DNA from: Virgibacillus profundi
GTDB taxonomy: Bacteria; Bacillota; Bacilli; Bacillales; Amphibacillaceae
Direction of reading: 5' to 3'
DNA: 64,000 nucleotides
Assembly (NCBI RefSeq): GCF_002287375.1
Contig: NZ_NPOA01000007.1
Location: 186,001-250,000, forward strand
The notes beneath the pieces are model-generated. The model had not been told where the DNA came from. It searched no databases and saw nothing but the letters and a program-made list of their open reading frames with translations. This document shows positions 46,530-56,736 of the stretch, piece after piece. The position numbers and the translations under genes were made by a program. The stretch's first letter is position 1. The number at the start of each line of letters is the position of its first letter.

Positions 46530-47065
46530 GAGACTGCGTTCTGCTCGCCCCATCGAAACCATTTGTTGCTTTTAAACTTCGTAGTTGATATATACTGCGA
46601 CGTATCAGTGGGTGGTTTTCCGCTGCGGACCGTTGCTTTCCGCGGGCACGGCCTTAGCCTCCTCGAGAAAACCACTCTGCGGGGTCTTCTGACACGTGCT
46701 GGGACTGCGATTACTCGCCCCACCGAAAGCCTTTGTTCCCACAGGAGTCAACGGCCCTCCGCTCCAAACAACCGCCATAAAAGTGCAAGGATTTGTTTAA
46801 TTAATCAAGAACTTTAAAAAAGTTTTTAAGTACAATTCCAGCGGAGGAAACACATTGAAGACTCCTGCGGGAGGAAAGGCATAGGTGAGACCCCGCAAGT
46901 GCGTAGCACGAGGAGGCTCACCAGCCGCCCGCGAAAAGCGAAATGTGTTTCCGTAGCGATGGATTTAGCACATATTATCATTAAAAGTTACGTCGCAGTC
47001 TATAGATTTTATGACATAAACAACATTTCTTTTTGGTGAGACAAACCTATGGTGCAGTCCCAATC
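46530..47065. repeat. Repeat R1 copy 5, with a terminal module nested in one arm
   Basis: Lies between yqkB and yqjQ. Both terminal modules are present: GAGACTGCGTTCTGCTCGCC at 46530-46549, and GGTGCAGTCCCA near 47051-47062. Arm B (about 46635-46765) has GCTTTCCGCGGGCACGGC; arm A (about 46840-46965) has GAGACCCCGCAAGTGCGTAG. At 46701-46734 a 34-bp copy of the terminal module (GGGACTGCGATTACTCGCCC...) interrupts the arm B hairpin between GTGCT and GTTCCC. Inverted pieces with TGCGACGTA lie outside the arms. Confidence 0.9.
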
Positions 47066-47160
47066 TTTTAGAAAACAGTAGAAAATAAAGATAAAGAGCT
47101 GAAAAAATTAGCCGTCTTTATGACTACCGGTTGGATTATAGTAGTGAAGTACCCTTAAGT

Positions 47161-47955
47161 TTATTTCTGATCAAACTGTTTCTTTAACAAGCGCTCCATT
47201 AATTGTGGAAAAAGATGATAGAGCTTGCTTCCTAATTCCATCCAATATGGTAGATTAATTTCCCGTTTATTCGTAAATAAATGTTGAACTATTTTAGCTG
47301 CAACCATGTCCGGATCCAACATATACCGATCAACATTTTTTTGATAAGTCCCATTAGGATCTGCTTCTTTAAAGAAGTTAGTTCGAACTGGTCCTAAATT
47401 AACTGTAGTGACATGTATTTTTTCTTGTTTTATTTCAAGTCTTAATGCATTCGTAAAACCAAGAACTGCATGTTTAGTCGCAGCATAGGCAGCGGTTTTT
47501 GGGGTTGAAATTTTCCCGGCCTGTGAAGCGATATTTATAATATGAGCTTCTTCGTTATCCAAAAAATGAGGCAGCATCAGCTTTGTAGTTCGCATTAAAG
47601 CAAGCACATTTAACTGAAACATTCCCTCAACATCAGGCCATGCCATATCGTTTACGTAAGCGAACATTCCTGTTCCGGCATTATTAATCAAACCATCGAT
47701 TTTTTCGTGTTTCAATAGAATTCCTTCAATCACACTATCAATCTCTGAGCTGTTTTGCAGGTTAACTTTGTAGGCAAAACTCTTTGCATTCAACTCTTTT
47801 TCCATAAGCTTCTGTTGTTTTTCTAGTTTGTCGATAGAACGTGCAAGCATAATTGGCACACCGCCATTTTCGGCAATATGCCAGGCAATTCTTTCTCCAA
47901 TACCGCTTGAGGCACCAGTGATTATTATATTTTTATTCGCTACTTTATTTTGCAT
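47161..47955 (-). CDS. yqjQ: Short-chain dehydrogenase YqjQ
   Basis: A 264-residue SDR oxidoreductase. The cofactor motif is TGASSGIG, with NNAG, Ser in IASQAG and YAATK as the catalytic Tyr/Lys. The substrate is unknown. I chose the ATG at 47955, which overlaps the yqjP stop by 11 bp and suggests translational coupling; an ATG at 47973 is possible. The length fits B. subtilis YqjQ. Confidence 0.85.
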   Translation of the reverse strand: MQNKVANKNIIITGASSGIGERIAWHIAENGGVPIMLARSIDKLEKQQKLMEKELNAKSFAYKVNLQNSSEIDSVIEGILLKHEKIDGLINNAGTGMFAYVNDMAWPDVEGMFQLNVLALMRTTKLMLPHFLDNEEAHIINIASQAGKISTPKTAAYAATKHAVLGFTNALRLEIKQEKIHVTTVNLGPVRTNFFKEADPNGTYQKNVDRYMLDPDMVAAKIVQHLFTNKREINLPYWMELGSKLYHLFPQLMERLLKKQFDQK

Positions 47956-48907
47956 CGTACATAAAAATACCATTCTCAACCGTTTTTACAATTAATCCCT
48001 CATCCTCGAGATAATCCAGTTGTCCAATGGTTTCAGACATGGTTAGATCAATCTGTTTCTCATATTGTTTGGGAAAGATTTGCTTACAGAGCTGATAGGC
48101 TGACTGCGATTTTTCTTTTATTAACAGGTAGACCTTATTTGCACGTTGTTCCTGTTTCTTTAATCGATACGGAATTAATTCTTCCACATTGGAAAACACC
48201 TCGCCATGTCCAGGTAAGACCGAAGCAATTCCTAAATGAAGACACTTCTTTAAATTTCTTCGGTATTGCAGCATCGGTTTAGCACGCTCAGTGGCACCAA
48301 CATGTGGAGCTTCAATTAATGGATTTGGTGAGATATGTTGCAATAAATGATCCCCTCCTATAAAAGCACCATCATTTTGGCGTAAAAAGGATACATGACT
48401 TTGTGCATGACCTTTCGTTTCTATAACCTGCCAATCCCCATGTCCCGGCAGTACATCGCCTTCATCAATTGTTGCTGTTAGTTTTCCCTCACCTGAAAAT
48501 CTTAAAGGTGCCCGTAATTTATCCAAAACAGAATGAAAACGTTCCGGAATTCCACAGGATATAAAGTATTCCTTAAAAAAGTTTTCATAGTGTAAGAAGA
48601 AAGACTCATCTCTTGTCAGCCACAAGTCTACATTTTCATGTGCAAACAAGCTTTGTGCCCGGGGAAATTGTTCTATTAGACCTGTATGATCCGGATGATG
48701 ATGTGTTAGAATAATTTGTTCAATATCATTTGGGTAATAACCCAATTCCTTTAATTGGATTTGTAAAGCTTCCCATGCTTCTTTTGTCTTCACACCTGCA
48801 TCAACCAATGAAAGCATATCTCCTTTAATCAGATATACATGCGTATCTCCTACTGCAAAAGGTGTTGGTATAGTAATTTGACTGACTGTCTTATCTAATA
48901 CTTTCAT
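47945..48907 (-). CDS. yqjP: Metallo-beta-lactamase fold hydrolase YqjP
   Basis: A 320-residue protein with the metal motif THHHPDHTG (HHHPDH at 69-74), ETKGHAQSH, GDHLL and VLPGHGEVF. A C-terminal winged-helix-like segment of about 80 residues follows. The substrate is unknown. It is the first gene of the yqjP-yqjQ pair. Ribosome site GGAGGATC before 48907. A palindrome TGAATG-TT-CATTCA lies 20 bp upstream. Confidence 0.87.
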   Translation of the reverse strand: MKVLDKTVSQITIPTPFAVGDTHVYLIKGDMLSLVDAGVKTKEAWEALQIQLKELGYYPNDIEQIILTHHHPDHTGLIEQFPRAQSLFAHENVDLWLTRDESFFLHYENFFKEYFISCGIPERFHSVLDKLRAPLRFSGEGKLTATIDEGDVLPGHGDWQVIETKGHAQSHVSFLRQNDGAFIGGDHLLQHISPNPLIEAPHVGATERAKPMLQYRRNLKKCLHLGIASVLPGHGEVFSNVEELIPYRLKKQEQRANKVYLLIKEKSQSAYQLCKQIFPKQYEKQIDLTMSETIGQLDYLEDEGLIVKTVENGIFMYDAK

Positions 48908-48926
48908 AAGTTAGATCCTCCAAAAA

Positions 48927-48940
48927 TGAATGTTCATTCA
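48927..48940 (-). promoter_or_regulatory. Palindrome resembling a TetR-family operator
   Basis: TGAATG-TT-CATTCA (48927-48940) lies just upstream of the yqjP ribosome site. TGAATG half-sites are used by the fatty-acid regulator FadR, but the usual spacing there is longer. No regulator gene is adjacent. Confidence 0.35.
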
Positions 48941-49014
48941 GTTATTGTATAATTTTACACCTTTTCTTTCTAAAAGTCACATAAAGTGAAGCTTTGGATC
49001 GCCTGAGATGGTTA

Positions 49015-50652
49015 TCAACTCCTCGGTTCCTTTGTTTTTAACAGCTGATGAATAGCCTCTGTTATAACTGAGGGTAAATAGTCAAAACTATAGGTTACCT
49101 CCAATCTCTCCGTCCATTGATGCGGGTCCTTTCCAAGCGGTCCGATATTTAAAACAGGCATGGTTAATTGATTCATAATGTCATCTGGAAAAACAAACCC
49201 TTTATTTTGCAATGGCATATTTATTGTTAATTGTTTTAACTTACTATTAGAAGATACGGGGCCAACATAGCTTAAATCAGATAATCCAGTAAAAAATTCC
49301 GATACTGTTAAATCGATGGCAAAATTTACTTTGGTATATTCTTTTACATATTTCATTACTTTTTTAATAATTGGCTCATCATGTGAAGATACAGCCGGAT
49401 AAAACGGCGGGCTATAAAATAGTACGATCATTGGTGATAGCTCTTTACAAATTGATGCTAAATCCTGCACAAGCAATGAAGAAAAGTCACGATCCCCTTG
49501 TTTCCGCTGGCTTACTAATAAATTTTGCCGGCGAATGATTTCCGCTTCACCATACCGTTTAACTGCTTCGGCATATAATTCTTCATACATGAATACATTT
49601 ACAGTTGAATCAGGTATGGTGAATTTTTCGGATACCGCAGCAAACTTTGCCGCCTTTTGCTGAATATATGCCTCAATTTCCTGAGCTGCGGTTTGGGCAC
49701 CTGCCAGTAATTTTTGATTAATTTCTTTAAAAGATTGCTTTAAATATAATACATTATACATGGCGATAGCTGCGCCTGGTGTTTGCACAGAGTATTCCTC
49801 TTTAAGATCGCGTTGCATCAGACTAACAGGTGGTGGTGTTACTTCATCATCTATTTTTTCGATAAATGACTCATTTAATTCAAGCTTTTGTGACAAAAAG
49901 CTAACCATTAAATTTGGATTTATTCCGGCAAATGGCTCTCCTACATGTGATTCTTTACCATAACAATAAAATCCGGGTAAGACTTTTCCGATTGACCCGG
50001 TATATACATAATGGTTAGTGTCACCGGGATATTTACTAAACATTGGCTCCCCATTCATACATGCACTATAGATAAGATTTTCTTCTTTTCGCAATTGATT
50101 TAATACAGGTAAAGCTGTTAACATCCCTTTCGAATTTACCTCTTCATCAGGTACGGTTACCAATAAAATATTGCCATCAAATTCACCATCAATTGCTTTT
50201 TCTATCATAGATAAATGAATCGCAAGACCTGCTTTCATATCCATTGTTCCACGTCCGAACAACCAATCACCGTTTTCTAAATCTTCCTGGACAGCTTTAG
50301 GCAATTCATCTTTGATTGTATGCATTTTTCTCGTCAATTCCTTTGGATGAAAAGCAAGATTTTGGATGGAACCATAATCCTCGGTACCAACTACATCAAA
50401 ATGACTTAATAAAATAACTGTTTCTTTCCTGTCCTCTTTTCCTTTTACCAATGCGGTTAAAAGTCGTCTTCCATCATCAAGTGGGTGTAAATTTAAATAG
50501 GCAGGATTGGTTTGAAAGTATTCCTTTTGTGCTAATAGATGATGTAGATACTCAGCAAGCGCAATTTCCGCTTTTGTACCTGTAATACTTTGATGATTAA
50601 CAAGTGAATATAACAGCTCTGTTAATTCGGTCTTGGTTTGCCAGCTTTTCAT
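49015..50652 (-). CDS. yqjN: M20-family peptidase, RocB-like (YqjN)
   Basis: A 545-residue protein. The metallopeptidase motifs are LLSHFDVVG, FGRGTMDMKAG and VPDEEVNSKG. A long C-terminal region carries SSHDEP. It resembles B. subtilis YqjN and RocB, whose exact substrates are unproven; an amidohydrolase on amino-acid derivatives is likely. It is a single gene divergent from the GDPD operon. Confidence 0.83.
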   Translation of the reverse strand: MKSWQTKTELTELLYSLVNHQSITGTKAEIALAEYLHHLLAQKEYFQTNPAYLNLHPLDDGRRLLTALVKGKEDRKETVILLSHFDVVGTEDYGSIQNLAFHPKELTRKMHTIKDELPKAVQEDLENGDWLFGRGTMDMKAGLAIHLSMIEKAIDGEFDGNILLVTVPDEEVNSKGMLTALPVLNQLRKEENLIYSACMNGEPMFSKYPGDTNHYVYTGSIGKVLPGFYCYGKESHVGEPFAGINPNLMVSFLSQKLELNESFIEKIDDEVTPPPVSLMQRDLKEEYSVQTPGAAIAMYNVLYLKQSFKEINQKLLAGAQTAAQEIEAYIQQKAAKFAAVSEKFTIPDSTVNVFMYEELYAEAVKRYGEAEIIRRQNLLVSQRKQGDRDFSSLLVQDLASICKELSPMIVLFYSPPFYPAVSSHDEPIIKKVMKYVKEYTKVNFAIDLTVSEFFTGLSDLSYVGPVSSNSKLKQLTINMPLQNKGFVFPDDIMNQLTMPVLNIGPLGKDPHQWTERLEVTYSFDYLPSVITEAIHQLLKTKEPRS

Positions 50653-50722
50653 CGTTATTCCTCCTTTGTATAAATTGACTTTTAACTAAAAATAAAACAC
50701 AATCAACTGAGAGGTGGATTTA

Positions 50723-51463
50723 TTGAAAACAAAAATAATAGCTCATCGTGGAGCCAGTAAACAAGCACCTGAAAATACAATGCCGGCATTCGAACTTGCT
50801 TATCACCAGAAGGCAGACGGTATTGAGACAGATGTACAACTAACGAAAGATAATATTCCAGTATTAATTCATGATGAACATTTAAAACGAACAACAAATG
50901 GTACTGGGTACATAAAAGACTATACCTTTGAACAACTTAATAACTTCGATGCAGGCTCGTGGTTTACAGATAAGTTTGCCAGTACAAAAATAATTTCGCT
51001 GGAAGAATTTTTAATATGGGCAAAAGATAAGGCTTTATATTTAAATATTGAGCTTAAAAATAATAAAATAGATTACAAGAACCTAGAGTCAATTGTTTAT
51101 GAATTAATTGAACATTATCAACTATTAAATCGTACCACATTATCAACATTCAATCCAAGCAGTGTGAAGCGGCTGAAAAGCTTTAATAAAGAGATTGAAG
51201 TCGCATTTTTAACCTCGAAGCGGAATAAAAATCTGGTCCGATACGCACAGGAGCTTGGCGCAAATGCCCTTCACATAAAATACCGATTATTTACTCCACT
51301 GCTTGTCAATCAGTGCCATCAGGCTGAAATGGCTATTCGTGTTTATACAGTTAATCGATTAGCAAATATGAAAAAATGTTTTAATTTTGATTGTGATGGT
51401 ATTTTCACCGATGTTCCGGAAAAAGCATTGCAATATCGGGAAATGGTTGATCAGAAGCATTAA
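50723..51463 (+). CDS. Glycerophosphodiester phosphodiesterase
   Basis: A 246-residue cytoplasmic GDPD enzyme hydrolysing glycerophosphodiesters to glycerol-3-phosphate. Residues His8-Arg9 (AHRGA), Glu35 and Asp37 (GIETDVQLT) and His50 form the active site. It starts at TTG (50723) with GAGAGGTGG upstream; a GTG at 50714 overlaps that ribosome site. First gene of a plus-strand operon with namA, rnz and an aldehyde dehydrogenase. Confidence 0.9.
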   Translation: MKTKIIAHRGASKQAPENTMPAFELAYHQKADGIETDVQLTKDNIPVLIHDEHLKRTTNGTGYIKDYTFEQLNNFDAGSWFTDKFASTKIISLEEFLIWAKDKALYLNIELKNNKIDYKNLESIVYELIEHYQLLNRTTLSTFNPSSVKRLKSFNKEIEVAFLTSKRNKNLVRYAQELGANALHIKYRLFTPLLVNQCHQAEMAIRVYTVNRLANMKKCFNFDCDGIFTDVPEKALQYREMVDQKH

Positions 51464-51487
51464 TAGAAAACTAAGGGGAGAGTCCAA

Positions 51488-52504
51488 ATGGCAAAACTAT
51501 TTACACCAATAGATATAAAAGGAATCACTATTAAAAACCGCATTGTTATGTCACCAATGTGTATGTATTCATCAATGGAAGAGGATGGAAAAATCACACC
51601 ATTCCATCTTACACATTATACCTCACGTGCAGTTGGTCAGGTTGGATTAGTAATGACTGAAGCAACCGCAGTTCAGCCAGAGGGACGGATTTCAGCCCAG
51701 GATCTGGGGATCTGGAGTGAGGCACATATAAACGGATTTCAACAATTAAATAAACAGATTCATACATGTGGTGCAAAGTCAGCAATACAGCTTGCACATG
51801 CCGGGAGGAAGGCTAATTTAGAATCAACCATTTATGCACCTTCCCCATTTGCTTTTAATGAAAGATCGAAGCAGCCTGCAGAAATGACATTGGATGATAT
51901 CAAAACTACAATAGATGCATTTAAAAATGCAGCAAGACGGTCTAAGGAAGCTGGTTTTGATATGATTGAAATTCACGGTGCACATGGATACTTAATCAAT
52001 CAATTTCTTTCTCCATTAACAAATAAGCGTAACGATGCGTATGGAGGCAGTATGGAAAACCGCTATCATTTTCTAAGTGAAATTATTGAAGTAATTAAAT
52101 CTGAGTGGACTGGTCCATTATTTGTTAGAATTTCTACAGATGAATATCATGAAGCCGGAAATACCCTGGAAAATATATTTTATTATACAAACAGGATGAA
52201 AGAACAAGGTGTAGATTTAATTGACTGCAGTTCCGGAGGCGTAGTTCCAGCTTCAATTACAACATATCCCGGCTATCAGCTAAAGCGATGTGAAGCAATA
52301 AAAAATGAAGCCTCTATTGCAACAGGTGCAGTTGGTTTAATAACGTCAGGTATCCAGGCCGAAGAAATTTTGCAAAATAATCGAGCAGATCTTGTGTTTA
52401 TTGGAAGGTCACTACTTAGAAACCCTTACTGGGCAAAAGCAGCAGCAGATGAAATAGGATATACTATAGATGCACCCACACAATATAAACGTGGGTGGAA
52501 ATAA
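51488..52504 (+). CDS. namA: NADPH dehydrogenase NamA (YqjM), Old Yellow Enzyme family
   Basis: A 338-residue FMN enzyme reducing alpha,beta-unsaturated carbonyls. The N-terminal MSPMCMYSS holds Cys25, equivalent to the redox-tuning Cys26 of YqjM. The substrate-binding histidines are in [16 protein letters not shown]. It may detoxify electrophiles. Ribosome site GGGGAGA. Operon member. Confidence 0.94.
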   Translation: MAKLFTPIDIKGITIKNRIVMSPMCMYSSMEEDGKITPFHLTHYTSRAVGQVGLVMTEATAVQPEGRISAQDLGIWSEAHINGFQQLNKQIHTCGAKSAIQLAHAGRKANLESTIYAPSPFAFNERSKQPAEMTLDDIKTTIDAFKNAARRSKEAGFDMIEIHGAHGYLINQFLSPLTNKRNDAYGGSMENRYHFLSEIIEVIKSEWTGPLFVRISTDEYHEAGNTLENIFYYTNRMKEQGVDLIDCSSGGVVPASITTYPGYQLKRCEAIKNEASIATGAVGLITSGIQAEEILQNNRADLVFIGRSLLRNPYWAKAAADEIGYTIDAPTQYKRGWK

Positions 52505-52526
52505 CAAATGACAGGAGGGCTATATG

Positions 52527-53474
52527 ATGGAATTAATTTTTCTTGGTACCGGTGCAGGTGTTCCTTCAAAAGAGAGAAATGTATCAGCAATTGCCCTGAC
52601 TTTATTACAGGAACTAAACAGTATATGGTTATTTGACTGCGGAGAATCAACCCAGCAGCAAATTTTACATACATCCATTAAACCAGGAAAAATAAAAAAA
52701 ATTTTTATTACACATCTGCATGGTGATCATATTTTTGGATTGCCTGGTTTCCTGAGCAGCAGGTCTTTTCAGGGTGGTGATGGACCATTAACCATTTACG
52801 GCCCTGCTGGAATTAAAGAATATATAGAAACAAGCCTCAAAGTCAGTGGTACACACCTAACCTATCCGCTAACCATAGTTGAAATTAGTGAGGGGAAAAT
52901 CATGGAGGATGAAAAGTTTATTGTCCATGCAGGGAAACTCGATCACGGTATTCCAAGTTATGGTTTTCGTATTGTTGAAAAAAATAAACCAGGTGAATTA
53001 TTGGTAGATAAATTAATGGATATCGGCATTATGCCAGGCCCCATATACCAGCAAATAAAGGAAAATGCGGTGTTACATACGGCAGATGGGCAAGTTATTC
53101 ATCGTGAAGAATTTATTGGAACTGATAAAAAAGGACGTATTATAAGTATTCTTGGTGATACCCGTACATCACATTTACATAACCCACTTGTGGAAGATTC
53201 GGATGTCCTTGTTCATGAAGCAACCTTTAATCATAAAAAAGCAGCTTTGGCAAAACAGTATTTTCATTCCACTACTACACAAGCAGCAACAATGGCAAAA
53301 GAAAATAATGTGGGAAGATTAGTATTAACACATATTTCATCCCGATATCAAAAGCAGGATAATCAGTTATTATTAAATGAAGCCCGTGAAATTTTTCCTG
53401 ATACAGAGTTAGCAAATGACTTTGTCAAAATCGAAATAAATACAAAACAAAAAAATAGAGAACGATCTAATTAG
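52527..53474 (+). CDS. rnz: Ribonuclease Z
   Basis: A 315-residue tRNA 3'-processing endonuclease. His63, His65, Asp67 and His68 lie in THLHGDH, with LGDTRTSH and ATFNH as further zinc motifs. It removes 3' trailers from tRNAs that lack encoded CCA. I chose the ATG at 52527, with AGGAGGG 8 bp upstream and a family-like [11 protein letters not shown]; the ATG at 52524 is alternative. Confidence 0.95.
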   Translation: MELIFLGTGAGVPSKERNVSAIALTLLQELNSIWLFDCGESTQQQILHTSIKPGKIKKIFITHLHGDHIFGLPGFLSSRSFQGGDGPLTIYGPAGIKEYIETSLKVSGTHLTYPLTIVEISEGKIMEDEKFIVHAGKLDHGIPSYGFRIVEKNKPGELLVDKLMDIGIMPGPIYQQIKENAVLHTADGQVIHREEFIGTDKKGRIISILGDTRTSHLHNPLVEDSDVLVHEATFNHKKAALAKQYFHSTTTQAATMAKENNVGRLVLTHISSRYQKQDNQLLLNEAREIFPDTELANDFVKIEINTKQKNRERSN

Positions 53475-53487
53475 AGGAGAGATTTCA

Positions 53488-54858
53488 ATGAAGCAACCAG
53501 CTGAAATAGTTGCCGATCAGCATGCGTTTTTTATGAATGGAAATACATTGGATTATTTAACTCGTAAAGAGCAATTAAAAAAATTAAAACAAATGCTAAA
53601 AGACTACGAAACTGAAATTTATCAGGCATTAAAAATCGATTTAAATAAATCTACCCATGAAACACTTACAACAGAACTGGGATTTCTTTACAGTGAATTG
53701 GATTTTGCTATTAAAAACCTTGCTGCATGGATGGAACCAAGTAAAGTAGCTGCCCCAATTACACATAAAGGGACCAAAAACTTTATTATGAAAGAACCTT
53801 ATGGGGTCAGCTTAATTATTTCTGCCTGGAATTACCCATTACAATTGGCATTGGCTCCTGCAATTGGATCTTTAGCTGCTGGGAATTGTGTAGTTTTAAA
53901 GCCATCGGAATATGCTAAAGCTACTTCCTTAATCCTGGCAGAAATGATACAAAACACGTTTGATCCTTCTTACTTTACAGTGGTTGAAGGGGATAAGGAA
54001 ATAAGTGAAGAATTGGTAAAACAGCGATTCGATTATATATTTTTCACCGGCAGTACGGAGGTTGGCAAAATCATTATGAAAGAAGCCAGCACAAATCTTA
54101 CGCCTGTTACACTGGAATTAGGTGGAAAAAGCCCGGTTATTGTTGATGAGGATGCCAACATCAGCCTTGCAGCAAAACGAATTGTTTGGGGGAAATTTAC
54201 AAATGCAGGACAAACCTGTGTGGCACCTGATTATTTATATGTACATGAAAAAGCTAAATTTAAACTACTAAAGGCGATGAAAAAATATATAAAGTCCTTT
54301 TATGGGAAAGACCCGCTTAAGAATGATGAGTATACACATATTATAAATCAAAAACATTTTAATCGTCTTGAACAATTTTTATCAACAGGGACTGTATTAC
54401 ACGGCGGAAATGCAGATCGTGAATTATTAGCAATTGAGCCAACGATTTTAGACAGGATTTCATGGAACGATCCTATTATGGATGAGGAGATATTTGGCCC
54501 TATTCTGCCAGTTTTAACCTTCAATCATATTGAAGATGCAGTTGTAAAAATAAAAAGCAGGGAAAAACCGCTGGCACTCTATTACTTCGGAGAAAGTGAT
54601 AAAACACAGCAGCAGATTATGCAATTTTTATCATTTGGTGGTGGTAGTATTAATGACACCTTTTACCATCTGGCCAATCCACATTTACCTTTTGGCGGAG
54701 TCGGGGCAAGTGGCATGGGATCATATCATGGTAAGTACAGCTTTGATACTTTCTCACATGAAAAAAGTATCTTAAAACAAACAACTAAATTTGATATGCC
54801 ATTTCGCTATCCCGGTAGTAAACTAGCTCAATCTGTAGTTAAAAAAATTATGAAATAG
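53488..54858 (+). CDS. Class-3 aldehyde dehydrogenase
   Basis: A 456-residue NAD(P)-dependent aldehyde dehydrogenase of the short, fatty-aldehyde type (similar to YwdH). The glycine motif FTGSTEVG is at 186-193, general base Glu210 in ELGGKSP and nucleophile Cys244 in GQTCVAPDY. It is the last gene of the operon and ends before a shared terminator. The substrate is unknown. Confidence 0.9.
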   Translation: MKQPAEIVADQHAFFMNGNTLDYLTRKEQLKKLKQMLKDYETEIYQALKIDLNKSTHETLTTELGFLYSELDFAIKNLAAWMEPSKVAAPITHKGTKNFIMKEPYGVSLIISAWNYPLQLALAPAIGSLAAGNCVVLKPSEYAKATSLILAEMIQNTFDPSYFTVVEGDKEISEELVKQRFDYIFFTGSTEVGKIIMKEASTNLTPVTLELGGKSPVIVDEDANISLAAKRIVWGKFTNAGQTCVAPDYLYVHEKAKFKLLKAMKKYIKSFYGKDPLKNDEYTHIINQKHFNRLEQFLSTGTVLHGGNADRELLAIEPTILDRISWNDPIMDEEIFGPILPVLTFNHIEDAVVKIKSREKPLALYYFGESDKTQQQIMQFLSFGGGSINDTFYHLANPHLPFGGVGASGMGSYHGKYSFDTFSHEKSILKQTTKFDMPFRYPGSKLAQSVVKKIMK

Positions 54859-54862
54859 GCAA

Positions 54863-54900
54863 AAGACTTACACTGGTAATCTCTTAAATGTGTAAGTCTT
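54863..54900 (+). terminator. Bidirectional terminator between the aldehyde dehydrogenase and polY1
   Basis: An 11-bp perfect stem AAGACTTACAC (54863-54873) pairs with 54890-54900, which touches the polymerase stop codon. It sits between convergent genes. Confidence 0.8.
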
Positions 54901-56153
54901 TAATGTTTATAATCATCTAAAAAATCCTTTTGAAAGCTTGTTCGGGAGAGCTCTTCATCCTTACGATTATTTTCCTTCCATTTTTTAAACACATTTTCAC
55001 CATATTTCGCTGACAAAGTATCAATTGCAGTGTATAACTTCTCTTTACTTGCCTCTTTTTCATATGTAAACAAATCAAGCTGTCTGCCGAGGTTTTGTTT
55101 TTCATCAACATCCTGAATGGTAATACCAAGTAATCGTACTGGCTCCTGATTCCAATGCTTTTTCAATAATTCAGTGGCTGTATGAAGAATTTCTTCTTTT
55201 GAATCAATATAGGATTGAAGCTTTTTACTTCTTGTAATGGTTTTACGGTCGTGAAAACGAATCATAATCTGTACACTGAGGCCTGCTGCATTTTTACGCT
55301 TCATTCGTCTTTCCACATTGTCTGCAAGCTGATCCATTAGTTTACTTATTTCCGCTTCATCTATTGTATCATATGGTAAAGTTTGTGAGCTTCCAATACT
55401 TTTGAACTCATATACTGCATCCGGGTCAACTGGTCTTGTGTCTACACCATTCGCTCTATTTTTTAAACGCTCCCCGTTTATTCCTAATACCTGTCTTAAC
55501 TGGTAGACGTCCTTTGCAGCCAGATCACCAATCGTTTCTACTTCAATTTTCTTTAATTTGGCAGCTGTTTTCTCCCCGACTCCATACATTTCCTCAATCG
55601 GCAATGGCCATAGAATTTGGGATAATTCCCTTTTTCTAAGTACAGTTATACCCAGCGGCTTTTTCATGTCAGAGGCCATTTTTGCCAAAAATTTGTTTGG
55701 GGCAATCCCAATACTGCAAGGCAAATCGAGTTCCTTTAAAATTTTTTGCTGTAAGTCCTTTGCTGTTTCCAACGGACTTCCGAAATGCTGTGCTTCAGTT
55801 ACGTCCATGTATCCTTCATCAATAGAAACAGGTTGAATATCAGGTGTAATTTCAGCAAGCATCTGAAACATTTCTTTGGATGCCTTTCGGTAACGATCGA
55901 AATTGGGACGCATTATAATTAATTCAGGGCAAAGTTTTCTTGCTTGCCATACAGTCATTGTAGTTTTAACACCTTTTGCTCTTGCTTCATAACTGCTTGT
56001 CACAATAATTCCTTTTCGTTCTTCCGGATTTCCTGCAATTGCCAATGGCTTTCCTTTCAGGTCAGGATTATAGGCCATTTCCACCGAAGCATAAAAGCAA
56101 TTCATATCTATATGAAATATAACTCTTCCTTTTTTAGGTTTCGGCTTTATCAT
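54900..56153 (-). CDS. polY1: Y-family DNA polymerase IV (DinB/PolY1, YqjH)
   Basis: A 417-residue translesion polymerase. Catalytic motifs are FHIDMNCFYASVE and VSIDEGYMDVT; a helix-hairpin-helix follows (YGVGEKTAAKLKKIE). The C-terminus carries the sliding-clamp peptide QLDLF. It matches YqjH by position. No LexA box is visible upstream, consistent with YqjH being outside the SOS regulon. Ribosome site AAGGATGG. Confidence 0.93.
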   Translation of the reverse strand: MIKPKPKKGRVIFHIDMNCFYASVEMAYNPDLKGKPLAIAGNPEERKGIIVTSSYEARAKGVKTTMTVWQARKLCPELIIMRPNFDRYRKASKEMFQMLAEITPDIQPVSIDEGYMDVTEAQHFGSPLETAKDLQQKILKELDLPCSIGIAPNKFLAKMASDMKKPLGITVLRKRELSQILWPLPIEEMYGVGEKTAAKLKKIEVETIGDLAAKDVYQLRQVLGINGERLKNRANGVDTRPVDPDAVYEFKSIGSSQTLPYDTIDEAEISKLMDQLADNVERRMKRKNAAGLSVQIMIRFHDRKTITRSKKLQSYIDSKEEILHTATELLKKHWNQEPVRLLGITIQDVDEKQNLGRQLDLFTYEKEASKEKLYTAIDTLSAKYGENVFKKWKENNRKDEELSRTSFQKDFLDDYKH

Positions 56154-56270
56154 ACTTAATCCATCCTTCTAAATCCATAATAGCTACACTAATTATAGCA
56201 TACGGAATAAAGCCCCTTAAGAAAACTGCTCTCATAAAAGGGGCTTCATCATTTCAATAGGTTGAATCAT

Positions 56271-56711
56271 GTCGCAGTTGATATAAACTGCGACATAGTG
56301 AAAATTATCTAACATGACGCTTTCTCTTATTCTAATGATGGTTGAGCGCTAAAACTCGCTCCGACAGAATACTTCGCTTTCCACGGGCACGGCCTCAGCC
56401 TCCTCGAGAAAACCACTCTGCGAGGTCTTCGGACGCGTGCTGTTCCCGTAGGAGTCTTCGTATTCTGCCTACGCTAGAAAGAGCACCGTCCCAGTGGAGG
56501 AAACACATTGAAGACTCCTGCGGGAGGAAAGGCATAGGTGAGACCCCGCAGTGCGTAGCACGAGGAGGCTCACCAGCCGCCCGCGGAAAGCGAAATGTGT
56601 TTCCGTAGCGGTAGATTTAGCACATATTATCATTAAAAGTTACTTCGCAGTCTACATCTTTTGTGACAAAAAATAAATCAATTCGGTGGGACGAACCCAT
56701 GATGCAGTCCC
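56271..56711. repeat. Repeat R1 copy 6
   Basis: Lies between polY1 and the PepT-like gene. It begins with a small perfect hairpin GTCGCAGTT-GATATA-AACTGCGAC (56271-56294). Arm B (about 56375-56460) has GCTTTCCACGGGCACGGCCT and GTTCCCGTAGGAGTCTTCG. Arm A (about 56490-56610) has GAGACCCCGCAGTGCGTAGC and CCGCCCGCGGAAAGCG. The linker between the arms is short and lacks the AT-rich segment of other copies. Only the right terminal module is seen (TTCGGTGGGACGAACC, 56681-56696, to about 56711). A separate hairpin AAGCCCCTT/AAGGGGCTT (56210-56246) lies outside. Confidence 0.88.
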
Positions 56712-56736
56712 AAATCTTAACAAAAATAGCCGTTCA

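Noticed and set aside
46485-46817. Open frames on both strands in R1 copy 5
   Set aside because: They lie wholly within repeat and linker DNA, lack ribosome sites and have no recognisable domain.
56210-56246. Hairpin AAGCCCCTT/AAGGGGCTT as a terminator
   Set aside because: It lies upstream of polY1 rather than after a gene, and neither tail is T-rich; it may be debris of the neighbouring repeat.
56154-56260. LexA (SOS) box upstream of polY1
   Set aside because: No CGAAC-N4-GTTCG-type sequence is present.
56342-56608. Open frame in R1 copy 6
   Set aside because: The low stop-codon density reflects the GC-rich arms; no ribosome site and no conservation of the frame among copies.
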